A stretch of 64,000 nt of DNA from Allomuricauda sp. ARW1Y1 (GCF_013407935.1 NZ_JACBZU010000001.1:558001-622000), one strand, 5' to 3'. Counted from the first letter of the stretch, positions 7,437 to 15,246 are shown. Notes: a model not told the origin generated them from the sequence alone. Translations and numbers: made by a program.

Positions 7437-8753
7437 ATGGATTTAAAGGAAAAATTAGTCTCCTCTTTTTTTGCTTTTGAGGACGGAATGGATTTAGATC
7501 ATCCAGTTCACGAAGAACGTTCCCATGCCATCAAAAATTTTGAGACCAAGGGCTTTCCCACCAAAAAGGAGGAAGCTTGGAAATACACCTCGTTGAAAGG
7601 ATTGCAGAAAGTGGATTTCAGCATCTTTCCAAAACACGAGACCTCGTTGGAGTACAAGGATGTCAAAAAATATTTCCTGCACGAGATTGACACCTATAAA
7701 ATCGTATTTGTGGATGGGGTGTACAGCTCTTACCTATCAGAAACAACGCATGACGGGGTGGATGTCTGTTTGATGAGTTCGGCATTCAGCAAGCCGATGT
7801 ATCAACCCATCATTGAAGTATATTTCAATAAAGCGGCCTCCAAGGATGAGTCGTTGACCTCCTTGAACACTGCCTTTTGTAAGGAAGGGGCATACATTTA
7901 TATCCCCAAGAACAAAATGCCCAAAAAGCCCATCCAAATTCTACATTTGGCTACGGGCAAAGAGCCAGCCTTGATGTTGCAACCGCGTAATTTGATCGTG
8001 GCAGAGGACAACGCTGAGGTCCAGATTATTGAAAGGCACCAAAGTTTAACGGGAAATGAGGTGTTCACCAACTCCGTGACCGAAATTTTTGCCGGAAAAG
8101 ATGCCATCATCGATTATTACAAGGTACAGAATGACGAGCCCACCGCTTCATTGGTGGACAATACCTATATTTCGCAAAAGGACAGTAGCGTAGTGCGGGT
8201 GCATACCTTCTCTTTGGGAGGTAAATTGATCCGCAACAACCTGAACTTTTATCAGAATGGCGAGCGGATAGACTCTACTTTGAAAGGGGTCACCATTTTG
8301 GGCGACAAACAGCATGTGGACCATCACACCTTGGTGCACCATGCACAGCCTAATTGTGAGAGCCACCAAGATTACAAAGGGATTTTCGGGGACAGTTCTA
8401 CAGGGGTGTTCAATGGAAAAATCATTGTGGACAAGATTGCCCAAAAAACGGATGCCTTTCAGCAGAACAACAATATTTTGTTGAGCGATAAGTCGACCAT
8501 CAACTCCAAACCACAATTGGAGATTTTTGCGGACGACGTAAAATGTTCCCATGGATGCACCATTGGCCAGTTGGATGAAGAAGCATTGTTTTACCTACGG
8601 TCAAGGGGAATACCCAAAAAAGAGGCCAAGGCCCTATTGATGTACGCTTTTGCCAACAACGTATTGGAAAGTGTACGAATTCCCGAACTAAAGGCGCGAA
8701 TCAATAAGATTATCGCCGATAAATTGGGAGTGCGTATGGGATTTGACCTGTAA
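7437..8753 (+). CDS. sufD: Fe-S cluster assembly protein SufD
   Basis: 438 aa. Paralogue of SufB and third component of the SufBC2D scaffold, needed for iron acquisition. The N-terminus (FPTKKEEAWKYTSLKGLQKV) is typical of SufD. The C-terminal core shows SHQDYKGIFGDSSTGVFNGKI, QQNNNILLSDKSTINSKPQLE and CSHGCTIGQLDEEALFYLRS, with the conserved His and Cys at the SufB interface. The ATG at 7437 is preceded by an A-rich run that is the end of the heptad array, so its ribosome binding site has been supplied or rebuilt by that repeat. Confidence 0.96.
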   Translation: MDLKEKLVSSFFAFEDGMDLDHPVHEERSHAIKNFETKGFPTKKEEAWKYTSLKGLQKVDFSIFPKHETSLEYKDVKKYFLHEIDTYKIVFVDGVYSSYLSETTHDGVDVCLMSSAFSKPMYQPIIEVYFNKAASKDESLTSLNTAFCKEGAYIYIPKNKMPKKPIQILHLATGKEPALMLQPRNLIVAEDNAEVQIIERHQSLTGNEVFTNSVTEIFAGKDAIIDYYKVQNDEPTASLVDNTYISQKDSSVVRVHTFSLGGKLIRNNLNFYQNGERIDSTLKGVTILGDKQHVDHHTLVHHAQPNCESHQDYKGIFGDSSTGVFNGKIIVDKIAQKTDAFQQNNNILLSDKSTINSKPQLEIFADDVKCSHGCTIGQLDEEALFYLRSRGIPKKEAKALLMYAFANNVLESVRIPELKARINKIIADKLGVRMGFDL

Positions 8754-8779
8754 GCTCAATTTTTAGCCTTAACCTTACA

Positions 8780-10006
8780 ATGATAGAGACAACTCTGGAC
8801 ATACTCGCCATTAGAAAGGATTTTCCCATCCTTCACAGGAAGGTGAACGGGCAGCCCTTGGTATATTTGGACAATGCGGCTACCTCGCAAACACCACAGC
8901 AGGTAATCGATGTGATTGTGGACTATTATCAGGGCTATAACGCCAACATTCACCGTGGGGTGCACACGCTGTCACAAGAAGCCACGGATGCCTACGAAGC
9001 TGCCCGTCAAAAAATCCAGAAGCATTTCAATATTGCGAAGGCACACGAGGTAATTTTTACTTCAGGAACCACGGATGCCATTAACTTAGTGGCCAATGGT
9101 TTTACATCGTTCTTGAAAAAAGGGGATGAAGTATTGGTTTCTGCCATGGAGCACCATTCCAACATTGTCCCTTGGCAGATGCTATGCGAACGCACGGGTG
9201 CCATTTTGAAAGTGATACCCATGAACACGAACGGGGAACTCGTCATGGAGGAATACCACAAGCTATTGTCAGAAAAGACCAAGTTGGTGTTCTGCAACCA
9301 CGTATCCAATGCGTTGGGCACCATCAACCCCATAAAGAAAATTATTGATGCCGCCCACAAGGCAGGAGCCGCGGTTTTGATTGATGGAGCCCAGGCCGCA
9401 CCGCACATCAAAGCTGATATGCAAGCCTTGAATGTAGATTTTTACACGGTATCTGCCCACAAAATGTGTGGCCCTACTGGTGTAGGAATGCTGTATGGAA
9501 AAGAAGAGTGGCTCAAAAAATTGCCCCCCTATCAAGGAGGAGGCGAAATGATTGCCGAGGTAACCTTTGAAAAGACCACCTATGCCGATCTGCCCCATAA
9601 ATTTGAAGCCGGAACACCCAACATTTGCGGTGGAATCGCTTTTGGGGCCGCTTTGGACTATATGAACCATATCGGTTTTGATGCCATTGCCCAATATGAA
9701 AATGAATTGTTGCAGTATGCTACCGAGGAATTGCTTACAATCGATGGGTTGAAGATATACGGTACTGCGGCAAACAAAACTTCGGTCATCTCTTTTAATA
9801 TAAAAGGGATTCACCCGTACGATATCGGTACCATTGTGGACAAACTGGGCATTGCCGTCCGCACTGGACACCACTGTGCGCAGCCCATCATGGACTTTTA
9901 TAAGATTCCCGGTACGGTAAGGGCCAGTTTTAGTTTTTACAATACCAAGGAAGAAGTGGACCGATTGGTGGAAGGGGTAAAACGCGCCAAAAATATGTTG
10001 TTATAG
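8780..10006 (+). CDS. sufS: Cysteine desulfurase SufS
   Basis: 408 aa PLP enzyme that removes sulfur from cysteine and hands it, as a persulfide, to SufE. The N-terminus has the group II sequence VYLDNAATSQTPQQVI. The PLP-binding lysine is K228 in VSAHKMCGPTGVGMLYG. The catalytic cysteine is C366 in RTGHHCAQPIMDFYKIPGT, the RxGHHCA motif of SufS rather than the longer IscS loop. Length matches the family. Lies 26 bases after sufD and 66 before sufE. Confidence 0.97.
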   Translation: MIETTLDILAIRKDFPILHRKVNGQPLVYLDNAATSQTPQQVIDVIVDYYQGYNANIHRGVHTLSQEATDAYEAARQKIQKHFNIAKAHEVIFTSGTTDAINLVANGFTSFLKKGDEVLVSAMEHHSNIVPWQMLCERTGAILKVIPMNTNGELVMEEYHKLLSEKTKLVFCNHVSNALGTINPIKKIIDAAHKAGAAVLIDGAQAAPHIKADMQALNVDFYTVSAHKMCGPTGVGMLYGKEEWLKKLPPYQGGGEMIAEVTFEKTTYADLPHKFEAGTPNICGGIAFGAALDYMNHIGFDAIAQYENELLQYATEELLTIDGLKIYGTAANKTSVISFNIKGIHPYDIGTIVDKLGIAVRTGHHCAQPIMDFYKIPGTVRASFSFYNTKEEVDRLVEGVKRAKNMLL

Positions 10007-10072
10007 CCAAAGAGAAGGCACAAACACTTGAATTGAAGTACACTGGGTTGTACTTTTGAACAAAACAATCGC

Positions 10073-10495
10073 ATGACCATAAAAGAGATACAGGAAGAGA
10101 TAGTAGACGAGTTTTCCATGTTCGACGACTGGATGCAGCGGTACGAATACATGATAGAGCTTGGAAAGTCACTTCCGTTGATAGAAGAAAAATATAAGAC
10201 CGATGACAACATCATTAAAGGTTGTCAGAGCAAGGTGTGGGTACACGCCGAATTGGAAGGCGACAAATTGGTTTTTACGGCGGATAGCGATGCCATCATC
10301 ACCAAGGGCATCATTGCCATACTGATCCGGGCTTTCAGTCATCAAAAACCACAGGACATTATCGATGCCAATGTGGATTTTATTGATGAAATAGGATTAA
10401 AGGAACATTTGTCTCCCACACGCGCCAATGGATTGGTGAGTATGATCAAGCAGCTCAAATTGTACGCAGTGGCTTATCAAACACAGTTAAAATAA
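10073..10495 (+). CDS. sufE: Sulfur acceptor SufE
   Basis: 140 aa. Takes the persulfide from SufS and passes it to SufB. The active-site cysteine lies in IIKGCQSKVWVHAEL, the invariant GCxSxVW motif. The rest (ITKGIIAILIRAFSHQKPQDI and LSPTRANGLVSMIKQLKLYA) matches the SufE fold and its usual length. Six bases separate it from the next gene, so translation is probably coupled. Confidence 0.95.
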   Translation: MTIKEIQEEIVDEFSMFDDWMQRYEYMIELGKSLPLIEEKYKTDDNIIKGCQSKVWVHAELEGDKLVFTADSDAIITKGIIAILIRAFSHQKPQDIIDANVDFIDEIGLKEHLSPTRANGLVSMIKQLKLYAVAYQTQLK

Positions 10496-10501
10496 CTAAG
10501 A

Positions 10502-10831
10502 ATGAGCGAAGAAACTACCATAGATACACAGGAACTGGGCGAAAAAATCGTAAAGGTGCTCAAGACCATTTACGACCCAGAGATTCCAGTAGACATTTAC
10601 GAGCTGGGTCTAATTTACGACGTGTTCGTAAACGAGGATTACGAAGTAAAGATTTTGATGACCCTTACCTCGCCCAACTGTCCCGTGGCCGAAACCTTGC
10701 CCGTGGAAGTAGAGGAAAAAGTTAAATCCATCGATGTGTTGAAAGACGTAGAAGTGGAAATCACTTTCGACCCACCTTGGACGCAGGAATTGATGAGCGA
10801 AGAGGCCAAACTCGAACTCGGATTGTTGTAA
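10502..10831 (+). CDS. DUF59/MIP18-family Fe-S assembly protein (SufT-like)
   Basis: 109 aa. Contains IYDPEIPVDIYELGLIYDV, LTSPNCPVAETLPVEVEEKV and VEITFDPPWTQELMSEEAK, the MIP18 family core with its conserved DPE and TSPxCP cysteine motifs. Relatives (SufT, Cia2) act in Fe-S protein maturation. It belongs to the suf operon by position, six bases after sufE. The biochemical step in Bacteroidota is not settled. Confidence 0.9.
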   Translation: MSEETTIDTQELGEKIVKVLKTIYDPEIPVDIYELGLIYDVFVNEDYEVKILMTLTSPNCPVAETLPVEVEEKVKSIDVLKDVEVEITFDPPWTQELMSEEAKLELGLL

Positions 10832-10866
10832 ACTGTCCAGAAATAATTCCAAAATCATAAATCATA

Positions 10867-11112
10867 ATGTCAGAGGAATTAACGGTTAGGGAAATTGATA
10901 GAATTATTGAAATGGCCTGGGAAGACAGGACTCCTTTTGAAGCCATCGAATTTCAGTTTGGCTTAAAGGAGAACGATGTGCGCGAGGTGATGCGTACCCA
11001 TTTGAAGCGTTCTTCTTTTGAACTGTGGCGCAAACGGGTAAAAGGCAGAAAAACAAAGCACCAAAAAACCTCTCCGGCCAATAGATTCCGATCGCAGAAT
11101 CAAAAATTATAA
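10867..11112 (+). CDS. DUF2805 (TIGR03643-like) small protein
   Basis: 81 aa. LTVREIDRIIEMAWEDRTPF, then EAIEFQFGLKENDVREVMR and a basic C-terminus (KRVKGRKTKHQK). The first two-thirds look like a helix-turn-helix-like helical domain, and the family is a short uncharacterised one found in marine bacteria and plants. In this window it is the ninth gene in line from sufA, 35 bases after the DUF59 gene, so a role linked to Fe-S assembly or its regulation is possible but not shown. Confidence 0.8.
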   Translation: MSEELTVREIDRIIEMAWEDRTPFEAIEFQFGLKENDVREVMRTHLKRSSFELWRKRVKGRKTKHQKTSPANRFRSQNQKL

Positions 11113-11255
11113 TGGATACAACGCCATATTGGTTTTGGCACTGAATGGATAATACTTGTAAACCAAACAACCACACGGACGCTGAGCGTAGCCGAAGCGT
11201 GTTATTGAAACCAAGTCAATTTGAAAAGGATTCCCGTTTTCATGGGAATGACAGT
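11113..11255 (+). other. Repeat-bearing spacer before the DUF2480 gene
   Basis: Contains two short palindromic repeats: GACGCTGAGCGTAGCCGAAG (from 11178) and GATTCCCGTTTTCATGGGAA (from 11229), the second ending four bases before the ATG. The frame is open through this spacer only by chance. Confidence 0.6.
11229..11252 (+). repeat. Palindromic dispersed repeat (GATTCCCG...GGGAATGAC)
   Basis: TTCCCG and CGGGAA-type arms around a short loop. Related copies lie at about 27334-27352 and 39791-39860, always in gaps between genes on one strand. Confidence 0.6.
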
Positions 11256-11765
11256 ATGGAAGATGAAATTATAAACAGAGTAGCCCAAAGCAAGTTGATC
11301 ACCTTCAACCTAGAGGATTACTATCCCGAAGGGGAGCGTAAGGTGTTGGACATTGCAGATTGGCTCTATGAAGGCTTTATTTTGCGTGAAAAGGAGTTTC
11401 GTGCCCACGTGGAGGCGCACGATTGGACAGCTTATCAAGACGCTTACGTAGCCTTACAATGTTCCTCGGACGCCATAGTGCCCGGTTGGGCCTTTATGCT
11501 TGTAGCTTCCAAATTGCAACCTTATGCCAAAAAAGTGGTCCAAGGTAGCCTGCAAGATTTGGAAACCGCACTTTACCAACCTATTTTGGAGCAATTGGAC
11601 GTTACGGAATTTACCGATAAACCTGTTATCATTAAAGGGTGTTCCCACAAACCCGTTCCCGAGAATGCCTACCTCATGGCCGTTGCCCGCATCCAAGAAG
11701 TGGCCAAAAGCGTGATGTATGGCGAAGCTTGTTCCTCAGTGCCGCTTTTTAAACGAAAGAAATAG
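11256..11765 (+). CDS. DUF2480 family protein
   Basis: 169 aa from the ATG at 11256 (MEDEIINRVAQSKLITFNLE). Key stretches are YYPEGERKVLDIADWLYEGF, RAHVEAHDWTAYQDAYVALQ, CSSDAIVPGWAFMLVASKLQ and VIIKGCSHKPVPENAYLMAV. The family is restricted mainly to Bacteroidota and has no known activity; two conserved cysteines (in QCSSD and KGCSHK) could bind metal or a cluster. I rejected the longer frame from 11145 because that stretch is repeat DNA. It closes the suf gene cluster. Confidence 0.85.
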   Translation: MEDEIINRVAQSKLITFNLEDYYPEGERKVLDIADWLYEGFILREKEFRAHVEAHDWTAYQDAYVALQCSSDAIVPGWAFMLVASKLQPYAKKVVQGSLQDLETALYQPILEQLDVTEFTDKPVIIKGCSHKPVPENAYLMAVARIQEVAKSVMYGEACSSVPLFKRKK

Positions 11766-11772
11766 ATTTCAG

Positions 11773-11828
11773 TGGTTCAGTAAGCAGTAGGCAGTAGTTC
11801 GGTACGCAGTTGAGAGGGATGTTAAACT
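11773..11828 (+). repeat. Degenerate heptad array before repeat A copy 1
   Basis: Eight 7-base units in phase, such as GTAAGCA and GTAGGCA, ending exactly where family A copy 1 begins. Confidence 0.6.
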
Positions 11829-11904
11829 GTCATTTCGAGCTGTCACCCCGAGCGTTGGTTATTGAGCGAAGTCGAAATGAGTCGAAGGGGCAGTCGAGAA
11901 ATCT
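11829..11904 (+). repeat. Dispersed repeat family A, copy 1
   Basis: Begins GTCATTTCGAGCTGTCACC, passes through ATTGAGCGAAGTCGAAATGA and ends at CAGTCGAGAAATCT. TCATTTCGA and TCGAAATGA are inverted repeats able to form a hairpin. Near-identical copies lie at 12177-12252 and 57879-57955, with a divergent one at 19155. Confidence 0.85.
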
Positions 11905-11912
11905 TTAGGGAG

Positions 11913-11989
11913 TCCGAAGTTGAGAGTTGCGTGTTTCGTTTTGCGAGTTAGGAACCAAGAACCAGGAAACAAGACCCAAGAGAGAAAAG
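11913..11989 (+). repeat. Heptanucleotide array after repeat A copy 1
   Basis: Eleven in-phase 7-base units. They start as TCCGAAG and TTGAGAG types and change to CCAAGAA and CCAGGAA types without losing phase. Confidence 0.8.
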
Positions 11990-12038
11990 ACCACAGAAAA
12001 TAGACTTGGTTTGGTGGGCAGACGTTCAGTGGATGGTT

Positions 12039-12103
12039 GACACTAATTTCACGAATTAACACCAATAGGGTTCTTTGTCATTTCGAACGAATGTGAGAAA
12101 TCT
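12039..12103 (+). repeat. Dispersed repeat module C, copy 1
   Basis: GACACTAATTTCACGAATTA... to GTGAGAAATCT. A second, diverged copy starts at 12139 and a third lies at 59464-59528. Confidence 0.75.
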
Positions 12104-12176
12104 ATTGGAAATCGGAAGTCAGGCAGCAGTGGGCAGTAGACACAAATTACACGAATTGGCACGAATAGGGTTCTTT

Positions 12177-12252
12177 GTCATTTCGAGCTGTCACCCTGAG
12201 CGTTGGTCATTGAACGAAGTCGAAATGAGTCGAAGGGGCAGTCGAGAAATCT
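12177..12252 (+). repeat. Dispersed repeat family A, copy 2
   Basis: Same length and order as copy 1, with a few substitutions (CACCCTGAGCG for CACCCCGAGCG). It directly follows a module C copy. Confidence 0.85.
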
Positions 12253-12298
12253 ATCGGGAGTCGGAAGTCAGGTAGTAGTTAGTCTTGTAAGATAGTTT

Positions 12299-12359
12299 GT
12301 CAGTTCGAGTGTTTTTGACGGTTTTTGCAAAAAAACGAGGCAAAAATGTATCGAGAACT
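12299..12359 (+). repeat. Dispersed repeat family B, copy 1
   Basis: Starts GTCAGTTCGAGTGTTTTT and ends GTATCGAGAACT. AGTTCGA and TCGAGAACT are complementary ends, and the middle GGTTTTTGCAAAAAAAC is itself self-complementary. Other copies lie at 12531, 38652 and 59305. Confidence 0.8.
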
Positions 12360-12440
12360 TAGTTCAGTGAGCAGCCAAGAGGCAGGAATTAAGAATCAGG
12401 AGAGGAAAGACGATAGAAAATAGACTTGGTTTGATGGGAA

Positions 12441-12531
12441 GTAGACGGTTTGCAGTCGGGAGTTAGGAGTTTAGAGTTGCGAGTTACGGGTAAAGAGTCG
12501 GTTGGCAGTTTGCAGTAGGCAGTTGAACTTG
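12441..12531 (+). repeat. Heptanucleotide array, 13 units, before repeat B copy 2
   Basis: 91 bases that divide into 13 in-phase units (for example GTTAGGA, GTTGCGA), ending at the first base of family B copy 2. Confidence 0.8.
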
Positions 12532-12592
12532 TCAGTTCGAGTGTTTTTTGGCGGTTTTTGTAAAAAAAGAGGCAAAAAATGTATCGAGAACT
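12531..12592 (+). repeat. Dispersed repeat family B, copy 2
   Basis: GTCAGTTCGAGTGTTTTTTG to ATCGAGAACT, the same layout as copy 1. Confidence 0.8.
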
Positions 12593-12717
12593 AGTTCAGT
12601 GAGCAGCCAAGAAACAGGAGACAAGAATCAAGACCCAAGAGGGCAGTTTTTTGAACTTGAACTTGAGTTTTTCAATCAGATTGCTCAATCGTCACTTCGT
12701 GCCTCATGTCGAAATGA

Positions 12718-12727
12718 CCTTTTTTTG
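12718..12727 (+). repeat. IS256 target duplication, left copy
   Basis: CCTTTTTTTG, identical to 14061-14070 on the other side of the element. IS256-family elements make 8-9 bp duplications, so part of this match is native sequence. Confidence 0.75.
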
Positions 12728-12779
12728 AGACACTATCCCAATAAGTGTGTAAGTTGAAAATAACGGGGGTTGGGCTTTT

Positions 12780-13976
12780 CTAGAGCCTGACCCTTTTTTC
12801 ATAGATCGTAAGGAACTGGTTTAAAATGATGCCCCAGTTCCTGATGGGCATGGACCATTTCTTGGTGGCCTCCCTTGTTGCCAAATATACGGATTTCATC
12901 ACCGCATCGTCGGTGGGGAAGGAAAGCTTGTTCTTGGTGTACTTCCTGATCTTCCCGTTCAGGTTCTCTATAAGGTTGGTGGTATAGATGATCTTTCGTA
13001 TCTCGAGGGGGAACTCATAGAACACGGTGAGTTCGTCCCAGTTTTCCCTCCAGCTCCTTATGGCATAGGAGTACTTGCCCTCCCATTTTTGGGCGAAGTC
13101 CTCCAGGGCGGCCTTTGCGGCCTTTTCGTTGGGCGCGTTGTAGATGCCCTTCATGTCGGCGGTGAACGCTTTTTTGTCCTTCCATACCACGTAGCGACAG
13201 GCATTGCGTATCTGGTGCACCACGCATATCTGGGTTCTGGACTCGGGGAAGACGTTCCTGATGGTATCGGTGAACCCGTTCAGGTTGTCGGTGGCGGTGA
13301 TCAGGATGTCCTCGGTGCCACGGGCCTTGATATCGGTAAGCACCGACATCCAGAAGGCCGCCGATTCGTTCTTGCCCAGCCAAAGGCCGAGCACTTCCTT
13401 TTTCCCGTCCCTGCGCAGGCCCACGGCCACGTACACGGTCTTGTTGATCACCTTGGAGGATTCCCTGACCTTGAAGACGATCCCGTCCATCCATACGATA
13501 AGATAGACCGGCTCCAAGGGTCGGTTCTGCCAGGCTACAATGTCCTCCGCCACCTTTTCGGTTATCCTTGATATGGTCGATGTGGATACCTCAAAACCAT
13601 AGGCCTCATGTATCTGTTCCTCTATATCACTTACCGACATCCCCTTGGCATATAGCGATACGATGACATTTTCGATGCCGTCCACCATGTTGCCCCGCTT
13701 GGGGACGACCATGGGGTTGAAACTGGCATCCCTGTCCCTTGGGACGGATATCTCGGACTCCCCGAAGGAGGTACGCACCTTCTTTTTGGAGTGCCCGTTA
13801 CGGGAGTTGCCGTCCTTGGACCTCTGGTGCCTTTCGTAATCCAGATGGCCGTCCAGTTCCCCCTCCAGCATCTTCTCGATACCGCGTTTCTGGAGTTCCT
13901 TGAGAAAACCGTTGAGCTCGTCTCCCGATTTGAACTGCTTCAGGAAATCGTCGTTGAACAATTCTTCTTTCTTCAT
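12780..13976 (-). CDS. IS256 family transposase
   Basis: 398 aa from the ATG at 13976 ([15 protein letters not shown]), full length for the family. It carries out cut-out/paste-in transposition with a DDE active site. The first Asp is in [14 protein letters not shown], the second in [15 protein letters not shown], and the Glu in [18 protein letters not shown]. The Mutator-type signature [19 protein letters not shown] is present. No frameshift or stop. A weak hairpin (GGGTCAGGCT...AGCCCAACCC) spans its stop codon and may end its transcript. I rejected a nine-residue N-terminal extension. Confidence 0.96.
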   Translation of the reverse strand: MKKEELFNDDFLKQFKSGDELNGFLKELQKRGIEKMLEGELDGHLDYERHQRSKDGNSRNGHSKKKVRTSFGESEISVPRDRDASFNPMVVPKRGNMVDGIENVIVSLYAKGMSVSDIEEQIHEAYGFEVSTSTISRITEKVAEDIVAWQNRPLEPVYLIVWMDGIVFKVRESSKVINKTVYVAVGLRRDGKKEVLGLWLGKNESAAFWMSVLTDIKARGTEDILITATDNLNGFTDTIRNVFPESRTQICVVHQIRNACRYVVWKDKKAFTADMKGIYNAPNEKAAKAALEDFAQKWEGKYSYAIRSWRENWDELTVFYEFPLEIRKIIYTTNLIENLNGKIRKYTKNKLSFPTDDAVMKSVYLATREATKKWSMPIRNWGIILNQFLTIYEKRVRL

Positions 13977-14003
13977 AATGTGCAAATATTTAAAATTAGA
14001 CAA

Positions 14004-14035
14004 AAAATTAGCGGGGGCATGCCCCCGCTAATTTT
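14004..14035 (-). terminator. Perfect 32-base palindrome guarding the transposase gene
   Basis: Self-complementary arms AAAATTAGCGGGGGC meeting at CATG, followed on the minus strand by a run of T. It lies between the right end of the IS and the transposase start, so it would stop outside transcription from entering the gene. Confidence 0.7.
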
Positions 14036-14060
14036 CTATTTACACACTTTATGAGATAGT

Positions 14061-14070
14061 CCTTTTTTTG
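14061..14070 (+). repeat. IS256 target duplication, right copy
   Basis: CCTTTTTTTG, identical to 12718-12727. The sequence after it (AACCTATGTG...) resumes the interrupted TTGAACTTG-type repeat. Confidence 0.75.
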
Positions 14071-14164
14071 AACCTATGTGTTGAACTTGACACTTGAGTT
14101 TAAGTTTTCCGGTTACTTCGCCAACATCAGTTTGGTAAGAATTCCCTAAAAGCACTTTTTTAAC

Positions 14165-14220
14165 CTAAACCCTAAACCCTAAACCCTAAACCCTAAACCC
14201 TAAACCCTAAACCCCAAACC
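14165..14220 (+). repeat. Telomere-like heptamer array (CTAAACC)n
   Basis: Seven perfect tandem CTAAACC units followed by one CCAAACC. The unit equals the plant-type telomere heptamer, but here it sits in an intergenic gap of a bacterial chromosome, 76 bases before a gene. Confidence 0.95.
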
Positions 14221-14295
14221 CATTTGTTTGTGAAGAAATAGCGGTTGCGAAGTGACATTTCTTATTTTTACGGTCTAAACAGTAAACTCCATACT

Positions 14296-15228
14296 ATGAA
14301 AAAATTGTTATTCGCCCTTGTAGCCTGTTTTGCGCTGGCCAACGCCACGGCACAGACCGAAGAAGAACTAAAAGCCCAGATAGCTCCCAAAAAGGATTCC
14401 ATTGCCGCCATTCAAAAGCGGGTGGATGCCCTACAGGCCAAACTCGATGCCTTGCCCGGCTGGAAAGTGGGCGCCTTTGGAACGATTGGCGGTAGCCTAT
14501 CAGAATTCAATAATTGGTTTGCGCAGGGCATACCCAATAACTCCTCTGGCAACATCGGATTTACCGTAAATGCCTTTGCCAACCTGAAAGAAGAGAAGTT
14601 TTTTTGGAGAAATTCGGCCAATGTAAACCTAGCTTGGGTAAAGCTGGACGATAAGGACGACCCCACCGACGATGACAGTTTCCGACAGGCTACGGATGTC
14701 TTCAATATTTCTTCCCTGTACGGTAGAAAACTAAGCGAGAAGTTTGCGATTTCTGCCTTGGCGGAATACCGTACCACTTTATTGAGCAATTTTAACGACC
14801 CTGGTTACCTTGATTTGGGTGTGGGTGCTACGTGGACGCCCATTTCGGACCTGGTAGTGGTCATACATCCGCTCAACTACAACTTTGTGTTCAGTAGCGA
14901 GGATACCATTTTTGAATCGTCCATGGGTGCCAAGATCGTTGCAGACTATACCAAACAGATAGGGGCGGTGAGTTTTAAGAGTAACCTTTCCCTTTTTCAG
15001 AGTTATGAGAGCAGCAATTTGAGCAACTGGACCTGGATCAACTCATTTAGCTATACCCTTTGGAAAATGATCGGGGTGGGCTTTGATTTTGGTTTGAGGA
15101 ACAACAAGCAGGAAACGCTCAATTATATTGTGAACAGTGCTCCAACACCAAATCCGGATGCCACTTTTGATACCATTGACAACGAACTGCAAACGTACTG
15201 GACCCTTGGGTTGAGCTACAAGTTTTGA
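14296..15228 (+). CDS. DUF3078 outer-membrane beta-barrel protein
   Basis: 310 aa from the ATG at 14296. It has a signal peptide MKKLLFALVACFALANATAQ with cleavage after the final A-x-A-Q region. A short coiled-coil-like helix (KKDSIAAIQKRVDALQAKLD) comes next. The rest is alternating hydrophobic strands ending in an aromatic residue (YWTLGLSYKF), as expected for an outer-membrane barrel. Motifs GTIGGSLSEFNNWFAQG and NSANVNLAWVKLDD match DUF3078, a Bacteroidota family of unknown function. A strong terminator follows 18 bases after the stop. Confidence 0.85.
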   Translation: MKKLLFALVACFALANATAQTEEELKAQIAPKKDSIAAIQKRVDALQAKLDALPGWKVGAFGTIGGSLSEFNNWFAQGIPNNSSGNIGFTVNAFANLKEEKFFWRNSANVNLAWVKLDDKDDPTDDDSFRQATDVFNISSLYGRKLSEKFAISALAEYRTTLLSNFNDPGYLDLGVGATWTPISDLVVVIHPLNYNFVFSSEDTIFESSMGAKIVADYTKQIGAVSFKSNLSLFQSYESSNLSNWTWINSFSYTLWKMIGVGFDFGLRNNKQETLNYIVNSAPTPNPDATFDTIDNELQTYWTLGLSYKF

Positions 15229-15246
15229 TGCGCAACCTTCGCATAC

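Larger units (their letters stand above)
11766..12727. other. Repeat island 1 (left of IS256)
   Basis: About 960 bases without a gene, assembled from modules that recur at 57.8-60 kb: heptanucleotide arrays, family A and family B hairpin repeats, the word AAAATAGACTTGGTTTG (11997 and 12416 region) and a GACACTAATTTCACGAATTA module. Short open frames here are not credible genes because they consist of repeat sequence. Confidence 0.8.
12728..14060 (-). mobile_element. Complete IS256-family insertion sequence
   Basis: 1,333 bases holding one transposase gene on the minus strand. Imperfect terminal inverted repeats are ACTATCCCAATAAGTGTGTA (12732-12751) and, read from the other end, ACTATCTCATAAAGTGTGTA (14060-14041): 17 of 20 positions match. 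Flanking direct repeats CCTTTTTTTG support a real transposition event. A 32-base perfect palindrome lies between the right end and the gene. It interrupts a dispersed word repeat whose intact relatives are at about 59,770-59,910. Gene, ends and duplication all look intact, so it may be active. Confidence 0.9.

Noticed and set aside
11766-12727. Several short open frames in repeat island 1
   Set aside because: They are made of heptads and hairpin repeats, have no ribosome binding sites, and the same sequence is read in different frames at other copies.
13015-13571. Long open frames overlapping the transposase in other frames and on the plus strand
   Set aside because: The transposase frame has all DDE motifs; the others are shadows caused by its higher GC content.
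14165-14220. Chromosome end or linear-replicon telomere
   Set aside because: Normal genes continue on both sides and no hairpin end or telomere protein gene is seen.
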